A stretch of 64,000 nt of DNA from Legionella worsleiensis (lineage in GTDB: Bacteria; Pseudomonadota; Gammaproteobacteria; Legionellales; Legionellaceae). Positions within the stretch are counted from its first letter, which is position 1. Each line of letters begins with the position of its first letter. The translations under genes were made by a program, and so were the position numbers. The notes under the pieces were generated by a model, which saw nothing but the letters and a program-made list of their open reading frames with translations, was not told where the DNA came from and did no database searches. Location: the NCBI RefSeq assembly GCF_001467535.1, contig NZ_LNZC01000005.1, forward strand, positions 59,430 to 123,429, in the 5' to 3' direction. Positions 54,527 through 64,000 of the stretch are shown here, one piece after another.

Positions 54527-55765
54527 TTAGATTCGCTTAAACAGCAAACTGCCATTTGTGCCACCGAAACCAAGGGAGTTACTCAAAGCATAATTTATGG
54601 TTCTTTTTTGTGGCGTGTGCGGAACATAATTCAAATCACAACCCTCATCAGGATTATCCAGATTTATAGTTGGAGGAGCAATTTGATCTTTTATTGCTAA
54701 AATACTGATAATTGCTTCGACTGATCCCGCAGCCCCTAACAAATGTCCGGTCATTGATTTGGTTGAGCTAACAGCAAGATCATAAGCATGTTGCTGAAAA
54801 ATTCGTTTAATGGCTTTGGTCTCGTTCATATCGTTAAGATAAGTTGAGGTGCCGTGGGCGTTGATATAATCCACTTGTTGAGGATTTATACCTGCATCAT
54901 GTATTGCTGCTTCCATAGCTCGAGCAGCACCGTCAGCATCTTCGTCAGGAGCGGTGATGTGATAAGCATCTCCAGACATACCAAAACCTGCCAATTCAGC
55001 ATAAATTTTAGCGCCTCTTGCTTTCGCATGTTCATATTCTTCCAGGACAAGTATACCGGCGCCTTCTCCCATAACAAAACCATCTCTGTCCTTATCCCAA
55101 GGTCTCGAAGCTTTTTCCGGCTCATCATTACGCTTGGATAAAGATCTGACTGCTGAAAACCCAGCAAGACACAGTGGTGTTGTGGTCATTTCTGCTCCAC
55201 CACAAACCATAACATCTGCGTCACCGTAAGCAATAATTCGACCAGCCAGACCAATATTGTGAGTTCCAGTAGTACATGCAGTAACTACAGAAATATTGGG
55301 GCCTTTTAAATTATGCTTAATAGAAATCTGTCCAGCAACCATATTAATTATGCCTGCTGGAATAAAAAAAGGTGAAACTTTACGCGGACCGCCAGAAACC
55401 AGTTTATCCTGATTGTTGGTAATCGTTTGAATTCCACCGATACCCGCACCTACAGCAACTCCTGTACGGCGTGATAAAGCTTCATCAATCTTTAGACCAG
55501 AATCAAGAATTGCCTCTTCCGCAGCAGCAATTCCATATTGCGTAAACACGTCCATTTTACGAGCATCTTTGATAGGCACGTAGTTCTCAATATTAAAATT
55601 CTTGACCTTGGCCCAGATTTTCGTGCTGTATTCACTGGTATCAAAATCTTCAACCATTCCTACACCACTGACTCCAGCCAATATATTTTGCCAAGTTTCT
55701 TGTACATTAAGTCCGACCGGGGTAAGCATCCCCATGCCAGTAACAACTACACGCCGTTTATTCAA
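54527..55765 (-). CDS. fabF: Beta-ketoacyl-ACP synthase II FabF
   Basis: FabF condenses malonyl-ACP with long acyl-ACPs in fatty-acid elongation. The catalytic cysteine lies in [12 protein letters not shown], the histidines in [11 protein letters not shown] and [12 protein letters not shown]. The start is TTG 55765 with GGAGC seven bases upstream and no in-frame ATG nearby. It follows acpP by 19 bases. The length (412) is normal. Confidence 0.97.
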   Translation of the reverse strand: MNKRRVVVTGMGMLTPVGLNVQETWQNILAGVSGVGMVEDFDTSEYSTKIWAKVKNFNIENYVPIKDARKMDVFTQYGIAAAEEAILDSGLKIDEALSRRTGVAVGAGIGGIQTITNNQDKLVSGGPRKVSPFFIPAGIINMVAGQISIKHNLKGPNISVVTACTTGTHNIGLAGRIIAYGDADVMVCGGAEMTTTPLCLAGFSAVRSLSKRNDEPEKASRPWDKDRDGFVMGEGAGILVLEEYEHAKARGAKIYAELAGFGMSGDAYHITAPDEDADGAARAMEAAIHDAGINPQQVDYINAHGTSTYLNDMNETKAIKRIFQQHAYDLAVSSTKSMTGHLLGAAGSVEAIISILAIKDQIAPPTINLDNPDEGCDLNYVPHTPQKRTINYALSNSLGFGGTNGSLLFKRI

Positions 55766-55784
55766 TCAAAGCTCCTCGAAAAAA

Positions 55785-56033
55785 TTAAGCTTCTTCTTTG
55801 TTTAAGTTAGATTCAATATAGTCAATAGCTTCTTGAATCGTGGTGATTTTTTCTGCTTTTTCATCAGGAATTTCAGTTTCAAACTCTTCTTCCAGAGCCA
55901 TTACCAACTCCACTGTATCAAGAGAATCAGCACCCAAATCGTCCACAAATGACGCATCATTTTTTAGCTCTTCTTCTTTAACGCCCAATTGTTCAACAAC
56001 AATTTTACGTACACGGTCTTCAACTGTACTCAT
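55785..56033 (-). CDS. acpP: Acyl carrier protein
   Basis: An acidic 82-residue protein with the phosphopantetheine serine in [16 protein letters not shown]. It is the acyl carrier of fatty-acid and lipid A synthesis. It is the fifth gene of the fab cluster, between fabG and fabF. Confidence 0.97.
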   Translation of the reverse strand: MSTVEDRVRKIVVEQLGVKEEELKNDASFVDDLGADSLDTVELVMALEEEFETEIPDEKAEKITTIQEAIDYIESNLNKEEA

Positions 56034-56118
56034 AACTTGATTTTCCTCTTTCGGTTTATAGAAATACTTTAAATGCTGACGGTTAGTTTATTCAATTATA
56101 CAGATAACGCAAGAGCAT

Positions 56119-56865
56119 TTAATTCATATACATGCCGCCATTGACATGAATTGTTTCACCTGTAATATATTTAGCACTGTCTGACGCTAAAAAAGCAACA
56201 GCATCAGCTACATCTTCCGCTTGCCCTAATTTGCGCATTGGAATTCTTTTTAACATTTCGTCTTTTACCATATCAGGCAATGAAGTTGTCATATCGGTAT
56301 CAATGAAGCCTGGGGCAACTACGTTTACAGTAATACCTCGGCTACCGATTTCCTGAGCCAATGATTTTGAAAAACCGACCACGCCCGCCTTAGCCGCAGT
56401 ATAATTTACCTGGCCTGAATTACCACTTGAACCAACAACAGAACCTACAGAAATAATTCGACCCCAGCGGGCTCGAAACATGGGCTTTATAAAGGTCTTG
56501 GACATTTTATAGATAGAATTTAGATTAGTCTCAATAACCCTGTACCATTCCTCATCGTCCATTCTTAACAGTAAATTATCCGCAGTAATCCCTGCATTAT
56601 TTACCAGAATTGAAGGACATTGATTTGTTTCAGTTAATGAAGTCATCAGATTCTCAATTTGTTCTGAATTGGTAACATCCAAAACAATGCCTTTGCCTGA
56701 TAATTTCTCTTTTTCAAACAATGTATTAATCGAATCAGCGCCCTGTTCTGTAGTTGCAGTTCCAAAAACAAACGCACCACATCGTGCAAGTTTAACCGCA
56801 ATTGCCTGACCAATCCCGCGGCTTGCTCCGGTTACCAAAGCTATTTTACCTTCTAAAGTTATCAT
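56119..56865 (-). CDS. fabG: 3-oxoacyl-ACP reductase FabG
   Basis: An NADPH-dependent short-chain dehydrogenase of the fatty-acid cycle. The cofactor loop is TGASRGIGQAIA, the active-site pair lies in YTAAKAG, and the catalytic Ser in SVVGSSGNSG. ATG 56865 follows a GTG at 56868 and gives MITLEGKIALVTG. The length is 248. It begins 11 bases after fabD. Confidence 0.96.
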   Translation of the reverse strand: MITLEGKIALVTGASRGIGQAIAVKLARCGAFVFGTATTEQGADSINTLFEKEKLSGKGIVLDVTNSEQIENLMTSLTETNQCPSILVNNAGITADNLLLRMDDEEWYRVIETNLNSIYKMSKTFIKPMFRARWGRIISVGSVVGSSGNSGQVNYTAAKAGVVGFSKSLAQEIGSRGITVNVVAPGFIDTDMTTSLPDMVKDEMLKRIPMRKLGQAEDVADAVAFLASDSAKYITGETIHVNGGMYMN

Positions 56866-56876
56866 CACGCATCCTC

Positions 56877-57824
56877 TTAAGCTGGAATATGTAATTGATC
56901 CACTACCTGATCCAGGCTAATGGTGTCATAAACACTAATCACATTTAAACTTCGGTCAATTCGTTTAACCAATCCATTAAGAACTTTTCCTGGACCGCAC
57001 TCTATGATGAGATCAATACCTCTATTCTTAAACATTTGAATAGTCTCAACCCAACGCACAGGACTATATAATTGTTCTTTTAACTGTTTTCTAATATGGT
57101 CTGCAGAATAATAGACACTTAAATCCACATTACTGATTACATCTATTGCGGGATTTTTAAAATCAGTTTGCGCCAGATCTTGTGCAAAAAGCTCAGCAGC
57201 TTCAGTCAACAAAGGGCAGTGACAAGGAACACTGACAGGAATTATTTTTGCCAAACGTGCTTCAGCGTCATTTGCCAATTTTATCATACGTTCGACTGCA
57301 GGAGTATGGCCAGCAACAACTATCTGTCCAATAGCATTATAATTTGCAGGAGTAACTTTCTCTTCTTCCGTGCTTGCTTCCACACATAAAGTATTAACCT
57401 GCTCATCGGTCAATCCTACAATGGCCGCCATTGCACCAAGTCCAAGAGGAATAGCATTTTGCATCACCTGACCTCGGCGAGCAACCAGGCGTACAGCATC
57501 GGAGAGTGATAATGAGTTGGCGCAAACCAAAGCAGCATACTCTCCCAGGCTGTGTCCAGCCATAATCAAAGGATGAGGAAAACCTTGTTGAATTAATAAT
57601 CGAAAAACTGCCACATCAGATGTCAGCATCGCTGCCTGAGTATGCTCGGTCTGGTTTAATTTCTCAACCGGTCCATTCTGAATCAAATCCCATAAATCAT
57701 ATCCTACTGCTTCAGATGCTTCTGCAAAGACATCAGTAACAATTGGATATTGAAGAGAAAAATCTGATAACATCCCTACAGATTGTGATCCTTGACCAGG
57801 AAATACAAACGCTGTGTTAGTCAT
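56877..57824 (-). CDS. fabD: Malonyl-CoA:ACP transacylase FabD
   Basis: FabD loads malonyl groups onto ACP. The nucleophilic serine lies in MAGHSLGEYAALV, with the N-terminal FVFPGQGSQSVGM and the second catalytic His in SVPCHCPLL. The length is 315. Between fabH (24 bases) and fabG. Confidence 0.96.
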   Translation of the reverse strand: MTNTAFVFPGQGSQSVGMLSDFSLQYPIVTDVFAEASEAVGYDLWDLIQNGPVEKLNQTEHTQAAMLTSDVAVFRLLIQQGFPHPLIMAGHSLGEYAALVCANSLSLSDAVRLVARRGQVMQNAIPLGLGAMAAIVGLTDEQVNTLCVEASTEEEKVTPANYNAIGQIVVAGHTPAVERMIKLANDAEARLAKIIPVSVPCHCPLLTEAAELFAQDLAQTDFKNPAIDVISNVDLSVYYSADHIRKQLKEQLYSPVRWVETIQMFKNRGIDLIIECGPGKVLNGLVKRIDRSLNVISVYDTISLDQVVDQLHIPA

Positions 57825-57848
57825 AATAGAATAAACCTTTTTAGTTAA

Positions 57849-58802
57849 TTAGTACCGAATGACCATTGCACCCCAAGTCATTCCTCCACCAAATGATTCA
57901 ATTAATAACAACTCATCTCGTTTTACCTTGTTGTTTTTAATGGAATGATCCAGCGCTAGTGGTATAGAGGCTGCTGATGTATTGCCCTGATTACCAATAG
58001 TAACGATAACTTGCGACATAGGGAGAGACAGTTTTTTAGCGATTGCCTTGATAATACGTATATTAGCCTGATGTGGAATTAGCCAGTTAATATCTGACTT
58101 GTTTAATTGACTGAGTGCCAGTACTTCATCGACAACATCACCCATAATATTCACAGCAATTTTAAATACTTCATTTCCACGCATACCAATCGTTGTTCGA
58201 TTCTCTTCAAATGCAGTATTAGGCAGGGTGAGTAACTTGTCTGCATCATAAGCAGAATGTAAAACACTTCCCAAAATACCTTGACGCTCGCTAGCACTCA
58301 ATACAAGGGCTCCGGCACCATCACCAAAGAGAACACAGGTTGATCGATCCGTCCAGTCAACAGCTCTGGACATGCTTTCAGCACCAATCACCATCACATG
58401 GCGAGCGGCACCTGTAGCTATATACTGTTTAGCGATATCCATAACATAGACAAAACCGCTGCACGCTGCGCTAACATCAAAAGCGGGAATAGGTTTTTTT
58501 ATTTTTAATGCATGTTGTACGTGACATGCTACGCTTGGAAAAAAATGATCGGGCGTGCAGGTTGCAACAAGAATCAAGTCTATTTCTTCAGCAGCAAGAC
58601 CGGACGAAGCCAAGGCGTGTTCCGCAGCCCGAGAGGCCATATAAGAAGTAGTTTCATGAGGTTGGGCAATGCTACGACTGCTGATTCCAGAGCGTGATAC
58701 TATCCACTCATCGTTTGTATCCAGCATTTTTTCGAGGTCAGCGTTGGTGAGTTGTTTCTCAGGAGAATAACTTCCCGTGCCACTAATTACAGCATTTTTC
58801 AT
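57849..58802 (-). CDS. fabH: Beta-ketoacyl-ACP synthase III FabH
   Basis: FabH starts fatty-acid synthesis by condensing acetyl-CoA with malonyl-ACP. Cysteine [13 protein letters not shown], histidine [10 protein letters not shown] and asparagine [12 protein letters not shown] of the catalytic triad are visible. The length is 317. Its ATG overlaps the plsX stop by 4 bases. Confidence 0.96.
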   Translation of the reverse strand: MKNAVISGTGSYSPEKQLTNADLEKMLDTNDEWIVSRSGISSRSIAQPHETTSYMASRAAEHALASSGLAAEEIDLILVATCTPDHFFPSVACHVQHALKIKKPIPAFDVSAACSGFVYVMDIAKQYIATGAARHVMVIGAESMSRAVDWTDRSTCVLFGDGAGALVLSASERQGILGSVLHSAYDADKLLTLPNTAFEENRTTIGMRGNEVFKIAVNIMGDVVDEVLALSQLNKSDINWLIPHQANIRIIKAIAKKLSLPMSQVIVTIGNQGNTSAASIPLALDHSIKNNKVKRDELLLIESFGGGMTWGAMVIRY

Positions 58803-59827
58803 AACAACAATCCCTGATTTATAAAATCATTAATTTGATCTCGTACTAAATCAACAACATTACTCTGTGCTTCAAGAACTGCTTGCTCTATAGCGTACTC
58901 AAATCCGAGTTCGTTGGCTCCACCATGGCTTTTAATCACAATACCGTTTAGACCAAGCATGCTGGCTCCGTTATAGCGTGAAGGATCCAGGCGGTTTTTC
59001 AGGTGTTTCAAAGCGGGTAAGGCAATAAGGCCTGCCAATTTTGTAAACCAGTTTCTGTTGAACGATTCTTTAAGCAACGTCAGTAACAACTTTGCTAAAC
59101 CTTCGCTTGCTTTAAGTGCTACATTACCAACGAATCCATCACAAACAACCAGATCTACATCACCAGAATAAAAATGATCACCCTCAACGTAGCCCACATA
59201 ATTCATTACAGAACATTCAGCCAACATATGAGCGGTTCGCTTAACCTGATCATTGCCTTTGATTTCCTCAACTCCGATATTGAGTAATGCAATTTTGGGT
59301 TTCGCTTTTTTTTCAATAGCCTGAATCAAAGCAGATCCCATTACTGCAAACTGAAAGAGATGCTCTGCGCAAGAATCAACGTTAGCTCCCAGATCAATAA
59401 CCCAGGTTTTACCTTTTATTGTTGGTAATTCCGAGATGATTGCAGGTCTGTCAATTCCAGGCAAGGTCTTCAAGACAAAACGGGCGGTAGCCATTAAAGC
59501 ACCAGTATTACCGGCGCTTACGCAGGCTTGTGCTCTGCCCTCTTTAACCAGGTTTATGGCCACTCGCATGGAAGAGTCTTTTTTATTGCGCAATGCATGT
59601 GAAGGCAGTTCATCCATGTTTACAACCTCGGATGCATGAACTACCGTAAACTGATTTGAAGACAATACACCATGCTTCTTTAATGAAGCAGTCACTTTGT
59701 CTTGCACACCGACAAGTAATATCTTCAGATTAGGATTTTTTTTAGCTGCACGCACACAGGCAGGAATCACCACACTTAGACCATGATCCCCACCCATTGC
59801 ATCAACTGCAATGGTGATATTGTTCAA
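58799..59827 (-). CDS. plsX: Phosphate acyltransferase PlsX
   Basis: PlsX makes acyl-phosphate from acyl-ACP for phospholipid synthesis. It begins [19 protein letters not shown] and has the family's [14 protein letters not shown] and [13 protein letters not shown] motifs. The start is TTG 59827 (no closer ATG in frame). The length is 342. It follows rpmF by 5 bases. Confidence 0.95.
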   Translation of the reverse strand: MNNITIAVDAMGGDHGLSVVIPACVRAAKKNPNLKILLVGVQDKVTASLKKHGVLSSNQFTVVHASEVVNMDELPSHALRNKKDSSMRVAINLVKEGRAQACVSAGNTGALMATARFVLKTLPGIDRPAIISELPTIKGKTWVIDLGANVDSCAEHLFQFAVMGSALIQAIEKKAKPKIALLNIGVEEIKGNDQVKRTAHMLAECSVMNYVGYVEGDHFYSGDVDLVVCDGFVGNVALKASEGLAKLLLTLLKESFNRNWFTKLAGLIALPALKHLKNRLDPSRYNGASMLGLNGIVIKSHGGANELGFEYAIEQAVLEAQSNVVDLVRDQINDFINQGLLL

Positions 59828-59832
59828 GAATA

Positions 59833-60033
59833 TTACTCTTGTTCTTCGTAAGCAGAGGAAGAATCAGTGTCTATCACTTTTCTGCCACGATAATAACCGT
59901 CTGGTGTCATGTGATGACGAAGATGCGTTTCACCAGTGGTTGAATCAACAGACAATGTTGGCTTGGTTAAAGCGTCATGAGAACGACGCATATCACGTCG
60001 TGAACGTGATTTTTTATTTTGTTGTACGGCCAT
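59833..60033 (-). CDS. rpmF: 50S ribosomal protein L32
   Basis: The 66-residue basic protein begins [20 protein letters not shown], with the typical L32 start and C-terminal [19 protein letters not shown] 60033 is the family start. The zinc-binding cysteines seen in some L32 proteins are absent, as in other gammaproteobacteria. The yceD-rpmF-plsX order is conserved. Confidence 0.97.
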   Translation of the reverse strand: MAVQQNKKSRSRRDMRRSHDALTKPTLSVDSTTGETHLRHHMTPDGYYRGRKVIDTDSSSAYEEQE

Positions 60034-60119
60034 TGTATTACTCCTAAACAATTTGCATTCATAAAGCGGGAATATTACCGATATTTTAGCTTCAATCCAA
60101 GTATTTATTGCACAAAATA

Positions 60120-60560
60120 TTAAGATGTTTCAATTTTCCCGGTTAAAATATCATTTACTTCGCTACTGCAATCCTCAATTTCGGTATGAAACTGGGGGGC
60201 ATAAAGATGTAATTCATCAACAACAAGCTCAAGGAGATCGACTTGCCAGTTGGATGCAACAACACATTCATAAAGTTCAAGAATCTGCTCCGCTCTCTCG
60301 TCGCTACGACACACAGCAACAGTAGTCTTGTTGTCATAAGAACTGGGAAATTCGGATAAACATCGCTGACATATAACCTGAAGAACACCGTTTGTGTGCA
60401 GATGTAGTAAAAAATAATCATCTTTAGCTTCTACAGACAAAGCAACGGTCAATTGACACGGGCCATGAATGAAGCTAGGTAACCTTTCGTGAACTGTTAC
60501 CGTTTGAATTTGCTGGCTTTGTTTCGCCAGTTCGGGTAAATGAAGCATGTATTCAAACAT
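60120..60560 (-). CDS. yceD: YceD-family (DUF177) protein
   Basis: Of 146 residues, with the CxxC pair in [13 protein letters not shown] and the acidic C-terminal motif [16 protein letters not shown] of the YceD/DUF177 family, which in other bacteria is linked to 23S rRNA/ribosome synthesis. It is the first gene of the yceD-rpmF-plsX-fab operon; the 247 bases upstream are the shared promoter region with mnmA. Confidence 0.9.
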   Translation of the reverse strand: MFEYMLHLPELAKQSQQIQTVTVHERLPSFIHGPCQLTVALSVEAKDDYFLLHLHTNGVLQVICQRCLSEFPSSYDNKTTVAVCRSDERAEQILELYECVVASNWQVDLLELVVDELHLYAPQFHTEIEDCSSEVNDILTGKIETS

Positions 60561-60807
60561 CCAAAAGCAATATTATCCACCATATTGTTAAAAATATCAA
60601 CCAAATGATGTTTTTAACCTCTTCAAAAAACGTCTAATCTCAACAAGCTGTGTTAAAGACTCAATCATTATTTCGGGAAGTATTTTACCATGTTCCGGTG
60701 TTTCACACAAAGATAACACTATTTGAACTGTCTATATCTCCTTCTTTTCACATTTTTGTGAGATAATAATGCATTATGATGTTTTAATTTTAACGGTACT
60801 ATGCAGT

Positions 60808-61893
60808 ATGAGCGCTAAAGTCATTGTAGGTATGTCTGGAGGGGTAGATTCTTCTGTTGCTGCCTGGCTTCTAAAAGAACAAGGTTATCATGTTGAAGGC
60901 CTGTTCATGAAAAATTGGGAACAGGATGATACTGATACTTTCTGTCCCGCAGCGCAAGATCTCGCCGATGCACAAGCGGTTTGTAATAAGTTACGTATTC
61001 CTCTTCATACCGTCAATTTTTCAGAGCAGTATTGGGATAGAGTATTTGCTCATTTTCTAAGTGAATACGAAAAGGGAAGAACTCCTAATCCTGATGTGTT
61101 ATGCAACAAGGAAATTAAGTTCAATGCTTTTTTAAACCATGCCTTGGAGCTGGGAGCGGATTTCATCGCCACTGGACATTATGCAAAAAACAAAATTGCA
61201 GGAGACATCGGTTATCTCTATAAAGCGAAAGACAGAGATAAGGATCAGACCTATTTCCTCCACGCCATAGAGCCCTGCGCTCTGGCAAAAACCTTGTTCC
61301 CTGTTGGCGATTATAATAAATCACAAATACGTGCTTTTGCCAAAGATTTAGGATTGATTACTCACGCCAAAAAAGATTCAACCGGTATTTGCTTTATCGG
61401 TGAAAAACGCTTTAAATCATTTTTAAAGGAATTCATCCTGTCCAAGCCTGGCGACATCAAAAATACCGATGGAACCACAATTGGTCGGCACGATGGTTTA
61501 ATGTTCTATACATTGGGACAACGCCAGGGTCTGGGAATAGGCGGCATGCAGCACTCATCTGACGAACCGTGGTATGTGGTTGAAAAAGAAGTCAAGACAA
61601 ACACCCTATATGTGGCACAAGGTAGCCAACATCCCATGCTCTACGCTCAGGGACTCATCTGCGGCCCTATTCACTGGTTAGCGGAATGTTACGATAAATT
61701 ACCGATTACATGTTATGCCAAAACCCGCTACCGTCAGACTGAGCAAGCCTGTATGATTTCCCCTCAAGATGGAAATCAGCATTATATTATGTTTTCCAGC
61801 CCCCAAAGAGCAATTACACCTGGTCAATATGTCGTTTTTTATGATAAAAACCAATGCTTGGGTGGAGCGACAATAGAACAAATCATCCGATAA
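60808..61893 (+). CDS. mnmA: tRNA-specific 2-thiouridylase MnmA
   Basis: MnmA transfers sulfur to U34 of Lys, Glu and Gln tRNAs. The PP-loop [16 protein letters not shown], the catalytic cysteines in VLCNKEIKF and [12 protein letters not shown], and the [12 protein letters not shown] motif are visible. ATG 60808 ([12 protein letters not shown]) is the family start; the frame is open to 60769. The length is 361. It is divergent from yceD. Confidence 0.96.
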   Translation: MSAKVIVGMSGGVDSSVAAWLLKEQGYHVEGLFMKNWEQDDTDTFCPAAQDLADAQAVCNKLRIPLHTVNFSEQYWDRVFAHFLSEYEKGRTPNPDVLCNKEIKFNAFLNHALELGADFIATGHYAKNKIAGDIGYLYKAKDRDKDQTYFLHAIEPCALAKTLFPVGDYNKSQIRAFAKDLGLITHAKKDSTGICFIGEKRFKSFLKEFILSKPGDIKNTDGTTIGRHDGLMFYTLGQRQGLGIGGMQHSSDEPWYVVEKEVKTNTLYVAQGSQHPMLYAQGLICGPIHWLAECYDKLPITCYAKTRYRQTEQACMISPQDGNQHYIMFSSPQRAITPGQYVVFYDKNQCLGGATIEQIIR

Positions 61894-61945
61894 TTGTTAT
61901 AATTTATTATATGAGACAACACTTTTTATCTAACCGGAGTATATA

Positions 61946-62332
61946 ATGGCTACAGTTGATATAGCACCTGCCACAGGTGATGTACACTTTTCTGTCAGCG
62001 CAGCGGATAAAGTAGCAGAATTAATAAGAGAAGAGGATAACTTTAATCTTAATTTACGTGTTTCCATCACAGGTGGGGGTTGTTCAGGATTTCAATACGG
62101 ATTCAGTTTTGATGAACAAATTAACGATGACGACACTATAGTCGAGCAACGATGCTCGGATGGCGAATCTTCTGTAAAGCTCCTGATTGATTCCATGAGC
62201 TATCAATATCTGCATGACGCAGAAATTGATTACATTCAAGGTATTCAAGGGGAGCAGTTTGTCATCAGGAACCCTAACGCAAAAACAACCTGCGGATGCG
62301 GCTCGTCTTTTAGCATTGATGATGAAGATTAG
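61946..62332 (+). CDS. erpA: Iron-sulfur cluster insertion protein ErpA
   Basis: This A-type carrier of 128 residues has the three cluster cysteines: one in [13 protein letters not shown] and two in the C-terminal [11 protein letters not shown]. ErpA delivers Fe-S clusters to apoenzymes such as IspG/IspH. It follows mnmA by 52 bases and is ended by a clear terminator. Confidence 0.94.
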   Translation: MATVDIAPATGDVHFSVSAADKVAELIREEDNFNLNLRVSITGGGCSGFQYGFSFDEQINDDDTIVEQRCSDGESSVKLLIDSMSYQYLHDAEIDYIQGIQGEQFVIRNPNAKTTCGCGSSFSIDDED

Positions 62333-62355
62333 TTCAGATACAAACTTCAAGTAGA

Positions 62356-62392
62356 AAATCACCATTCATCAAGATGAATGGTGATTTTTTTT
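62356..62392. terminator. Bidirectional intrinsic terminator between erpA and the L,D-transpeptidase gene
   Basis: AAATCACCATTCATC and GATGAATGGTGATTT form a perfect stem of about 14 bases with a tiny loop, followed by a run of eight T on the plus strand and preceded by A on the other side. It can terminate both erpA and the converging L,D-transpeptidase gene. Confidence 0.9.
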
Positions 62393-62419
62393 AGGTATCA
62401 TATCTCATAATGACTTGTG

Positions 62420-62893
62420 TCAGTACGGTTTAATGATCACTTTTGTACCTATTTTCATAAAGTTACGACTCAGCCAATACGCATCACTGGGTTTGACTCG
62501 TACACATCCGTGACTTGCGTTATAGTTTGGCACATCAGGGGAACCGTGTACTGCATAATATTTACTAAAAAACATGCAATAGGGCATAGGAGCCCCGCCA
62601 CGTCCACGTGGGTATCGGCTGGACTTACAACCTGGCCCGCCCTTACTGATTATTCGATATACTCCAGAAGGAGTTTTGCATCCTCTACCCACATCAGGAC
62701 AATAGCTTTTTCCACCTGATCCTCGGCCAGTTCTAACTACTTTGCCATTTTCGTTAATGGCTTTCCAGGTTAAGGTATTAGGATTAAAGATAAATGTATT
62801 ACCAGCCGCATATGCAGATTGATACACGACAACCATGAACAAAAGAAATAAAAATCGAATTAAAAATATAAAACGAAGGTTGGACTTGTCCAT
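62420..62893 (-). CDS. L,D-transpeptidase (YkuD-type), secreted
   Basis: Of 157 residues, with a signal peptide (LFLLFMVVVYQSAYAAG) and the YkuD catalytic signature: YAVHGSPDVPN followed by SHGCVRV, with His and Cys as the active pair. Such enzymes make 3-3 crosslinks in peptidoglycan or attach lipoproteins to it. No LysM domain is present, so it is a minimal version. It converges on erpA. Confidence 0.9.
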   Translation of the reverse strand: MDKSNLRFIFLIRFLFLLFMVVVYQSAYAAGNTFIFNPNTLTWKAINENGKVVRTGRGSGGKSYCPDVGRGCKTPSGVYRIISKGGPGCKSSRYPRGRGGAPMPYCMFFSKYYAVHGSPDVPNYNASHGCVRVKPSDAYWLSRNFMKIGTKVIIKPY

Positions 62894-63059
62894 AATTTTT
62901 CCTATTTCATTTCCATTATCTTGAGTTTAGTTTAAAATTAGGACAAATCAAACAAATTGAGGTCATTTTTTAACATGGCAGCTTATTTCAACGTCATCTA
63001 TGACCTAATCGTTGGAGAATGGTTATTTCACTTACATACTGAAATTCAATCAATTTATT

Positions 63060-63506
63060 AGGGTCTGTTGACATATATGGACCCTGCCGGGTCTTGTCCA
63101 CGGCATCCAGTAGATGGTCAAATTAAAGTATGAACTTTCTAATGGATTGATTAAGAGGAGCAAACTCATAATACGACGGTTCTTACTAACAGCACTCTTT
63201 ATGTAGGAGCTAGGACAGACCTTAATAAACGTACTTGTGAGCACAAAAATAAATTCATACCCGGCTTCATAGCCAAATATAACGTACACATGCTGGTTTA
63301 TTATGAAATGGATGAGTTGTATATTGAAGCAGCTCGCCGTGAAAAACGTTTCAAAAATTGCCCAAGACAGTGAAAATGAAATCTAATTGAAAAACTTAAT
63401 CCCGAATGGTGCGACCTATTTGAAGAAATTTGCCAATGATTGAGAGCGACTGGATGCCGTGGACAAGCCACGGCACGTAGGCAGCGGTGAATTGTCAACA
63501 TACCCT
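63060..63506 (+). mobile_element. Palindrome-ended GIY-YIG element, copy B
   Basis: The same design as the element at 23232-23725 but in opposite orientation. Ends are AGGGTCTGTTGACA at the left and TGTCAACATACCCT at the right (one mismatch against copy A's end). The inner palindrome near the right end is CCGTGGACAAGCCACGG, and the inner left palindrome is shortened by a deletion, so the copy is about 47 bases shorter. The TA just outside each end may be a short duplicated target, but this is not certain. Confidence 0.8.
63188..63439 (+). pseudogene. GIY-YIG nuclease pseudogene in copy B
   Basis: One reading frame gives NSTLYVGARTDLNKRTCEHK and FIPGFIAKYNVHMLVYYEM, then KRFKNCPRQ, a stop, then NLIEKLNPEWCDLFEEICQ with a final stop: two premature stops in 84 codons, one of them replacing a Trp still present in copy A. 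The copy is in frame where copy A is shifted, so each has decayed separately from a once intact nuclease gene. Confidence 0.8.
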
Positions 63507-63939
63507 AGTAAAAAAATTTTTGATAATTCGGATACGAGATAAAATGTTTTAAATTTAGGATTGCCTGTATTATTTAGTCGCTTACCGACTGTAATTTATC
63601 AGTATGCTTAAAACAAAGAAATTTATTTTTCAAATTAGATCAAAATTCATGCCAGTCAAGACTGTTTTTTAAATTTTTTTATTGTTAGTATACATGGTGA
63701 TATTTAAATATGTTATTTCATTCTTGTGGATATTTTTATCTACACCTTCAAAAAATTTATCTCTAAAATTCTATCAATCAATTAAAAGAGCTTATTCCAT
63801 AAGACTTATCACGTCTTTTTTTCTCATTATTCAGTTTTTTACTTATCCACATATTCTGTGGATAACTCTGTGAATAGGCTCTTAATCTGCATATGAATTG
63901 TGACTGATAATGAATGACTCATGTTACGCACGATCAATT
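63507..63939. other. AT-rich non-coding stretch with DnaA-box-like sites
   Basis: No gene that I can support. A short open frame (63694 to 63873) encodes two hydrophobic stretches but has no clear start and overlaps the DnaA-box-like cluster. The DNA is visibly AT-rich with runs of T and A. Confidence 0.5.
63725..63865. promoter_or_regulatory. Cluster of DnaA-box-like 9-mers in dyad pairs
   Basis: Four sites lie in two inverted pairs: TGTGGATAT (63725-63733) with TTATCTACA (63736-63744), each one base off a DnaA box, and two exact boxes, TTATCCACA (63843-63851) and TGTGGATAA (63857-63865), facing each other with a 5-base spacer. The exact boxes match the DnaA consensus TTATNCACA. Surrounding DNA is AT-rich. 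It could bind DnaA as a regulatory or titration site, or belong to a replicon remnant. It may be coincidence in AT-rich DNA, but the paired inverted layout argues against that. Confidence 0.45.
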
Positions 63940-64000
63940 TTAGGCTGCCATTTTTTTTAGCTCCTGCCAAGCAATCTGGTTCGCTCTAACAATAAGTTTA
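63940..64000 (-). CDS. 3' end of an unrecognised gene cut by window edge
   Basis: Read on the minus strand, 19 codons from the window edge to a TAA at 63940 give KLIVRANQIAWQELKKMAA. It looks like a normal helical C-terminus, so the stretch is probably the tail of a gene continuing to the right. Too little is visible to name it. Confidence 0.35.
   Translation of the reverse strand, partial: KLIVRANQIAWQELKKMAA

Noticed and set aside
63050..63501. Minus-strand open frames inside GIY-YIG copy B
   Set aside because: They are antisense to the nuclease remnant and match the similar antisense frames of copy A.
63694..63873. Small hydrophobic open frame near the right end, possible toxin-like peptide
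   Set aside because: No clear ribosome site, extreme AT content, and it overlaps the DnaA-box-like cluster; too weak to call.
1..64000. CRISPR arrays, tRNA and rRNA genes
   Set aside because: By eye I found no regularly spaced direct repeats, no tRNA cloverleaf in the gaps and no rRNA sequence. A tRNAscan or CRISPR finder run would settle it.

Overview
The window is an AT-rich stretch of a gammaproteobacterial chromosome whose gene content, protein sequences and scatter of ankyrin, VirK-like, RhoGAP-like and orphan effector-like genes fit Legionella (L. pneumophila or a close relative). The genus call rests on recognised proteins and overall style; I ran no search. I see no tRNA, rRNA or CRISPR array.

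Layout. 1-4860: housekeeping block hisS (partial), rodZ-like, pilW, rlmN, ndk, an orphan coiled-coil protein and miaE. 4861-7601: a small accessory island bounded by two inverted ~115-bp copies of a palindromic repeat, holding a 2H phosphoesterase and an ankyrin protein that looks frameshifted. 7602-11059: a three-gene minus-strand cluster of a PLP decarboxylase, a BtaA-like (DUF3419) aminocarboxypropyl transferase and a heme-oxygenase-like diiron oxidase. The oxidase gene is split by a one-base change in a poly-T run. This is the best candidate for an undescribed pathway. 11243-17971: an orphan gene, lpxH, minC, fadD, a periplasmic amino-acid-binding protein, a Nudix hydrolase and pabB. 18071-25442: a large orphan effector-like gene, the pdhABC operon, a decayed GIY-YIG mobile element, virK-like and another orphan.

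25688-31833: a small secreted protein, a secreted S1/P1 nuclease, tolB, tolA, tolR, tolQ, ybgC and ruvB, all on the minus strand; pal is not next to tolB. 32122-36446: dehydrogenase, methyltransferase, an ECF sigma factor with no adjacent anti-sigma gene, ygfX, sdhE and ygfZ. 36543-46763: a large DUF2339 membrane protein, a RhoGAP-domain protein (eukaryotic-like, likely a Dot/Icm effector), a DUF2490 outer-membrane protein, glpD, a thioredoxin, adk, a lytic transglycosylase, an exonuclease, an MFS pump and an orphan membrane protein. 46843-50614: two more MFS transporters and anmK.

50812-60560: the conserved fatty-acid/envelope cluster, read right to left: yceD, rpmF, plsX, fabH, fabD, fabG, acpP, fabF, mltG, tmk, holB, pilZ, tatD. 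60808-62893: mnmA, erpA and an L,D-transpeptidase. 62894-64000: a second GIY-YIG element in the opposite orientation to the first, a dyad-arranged group of DnaA-box-like sites in AT-rich DNA, and the 3' end of an unknown gene at the right edge.
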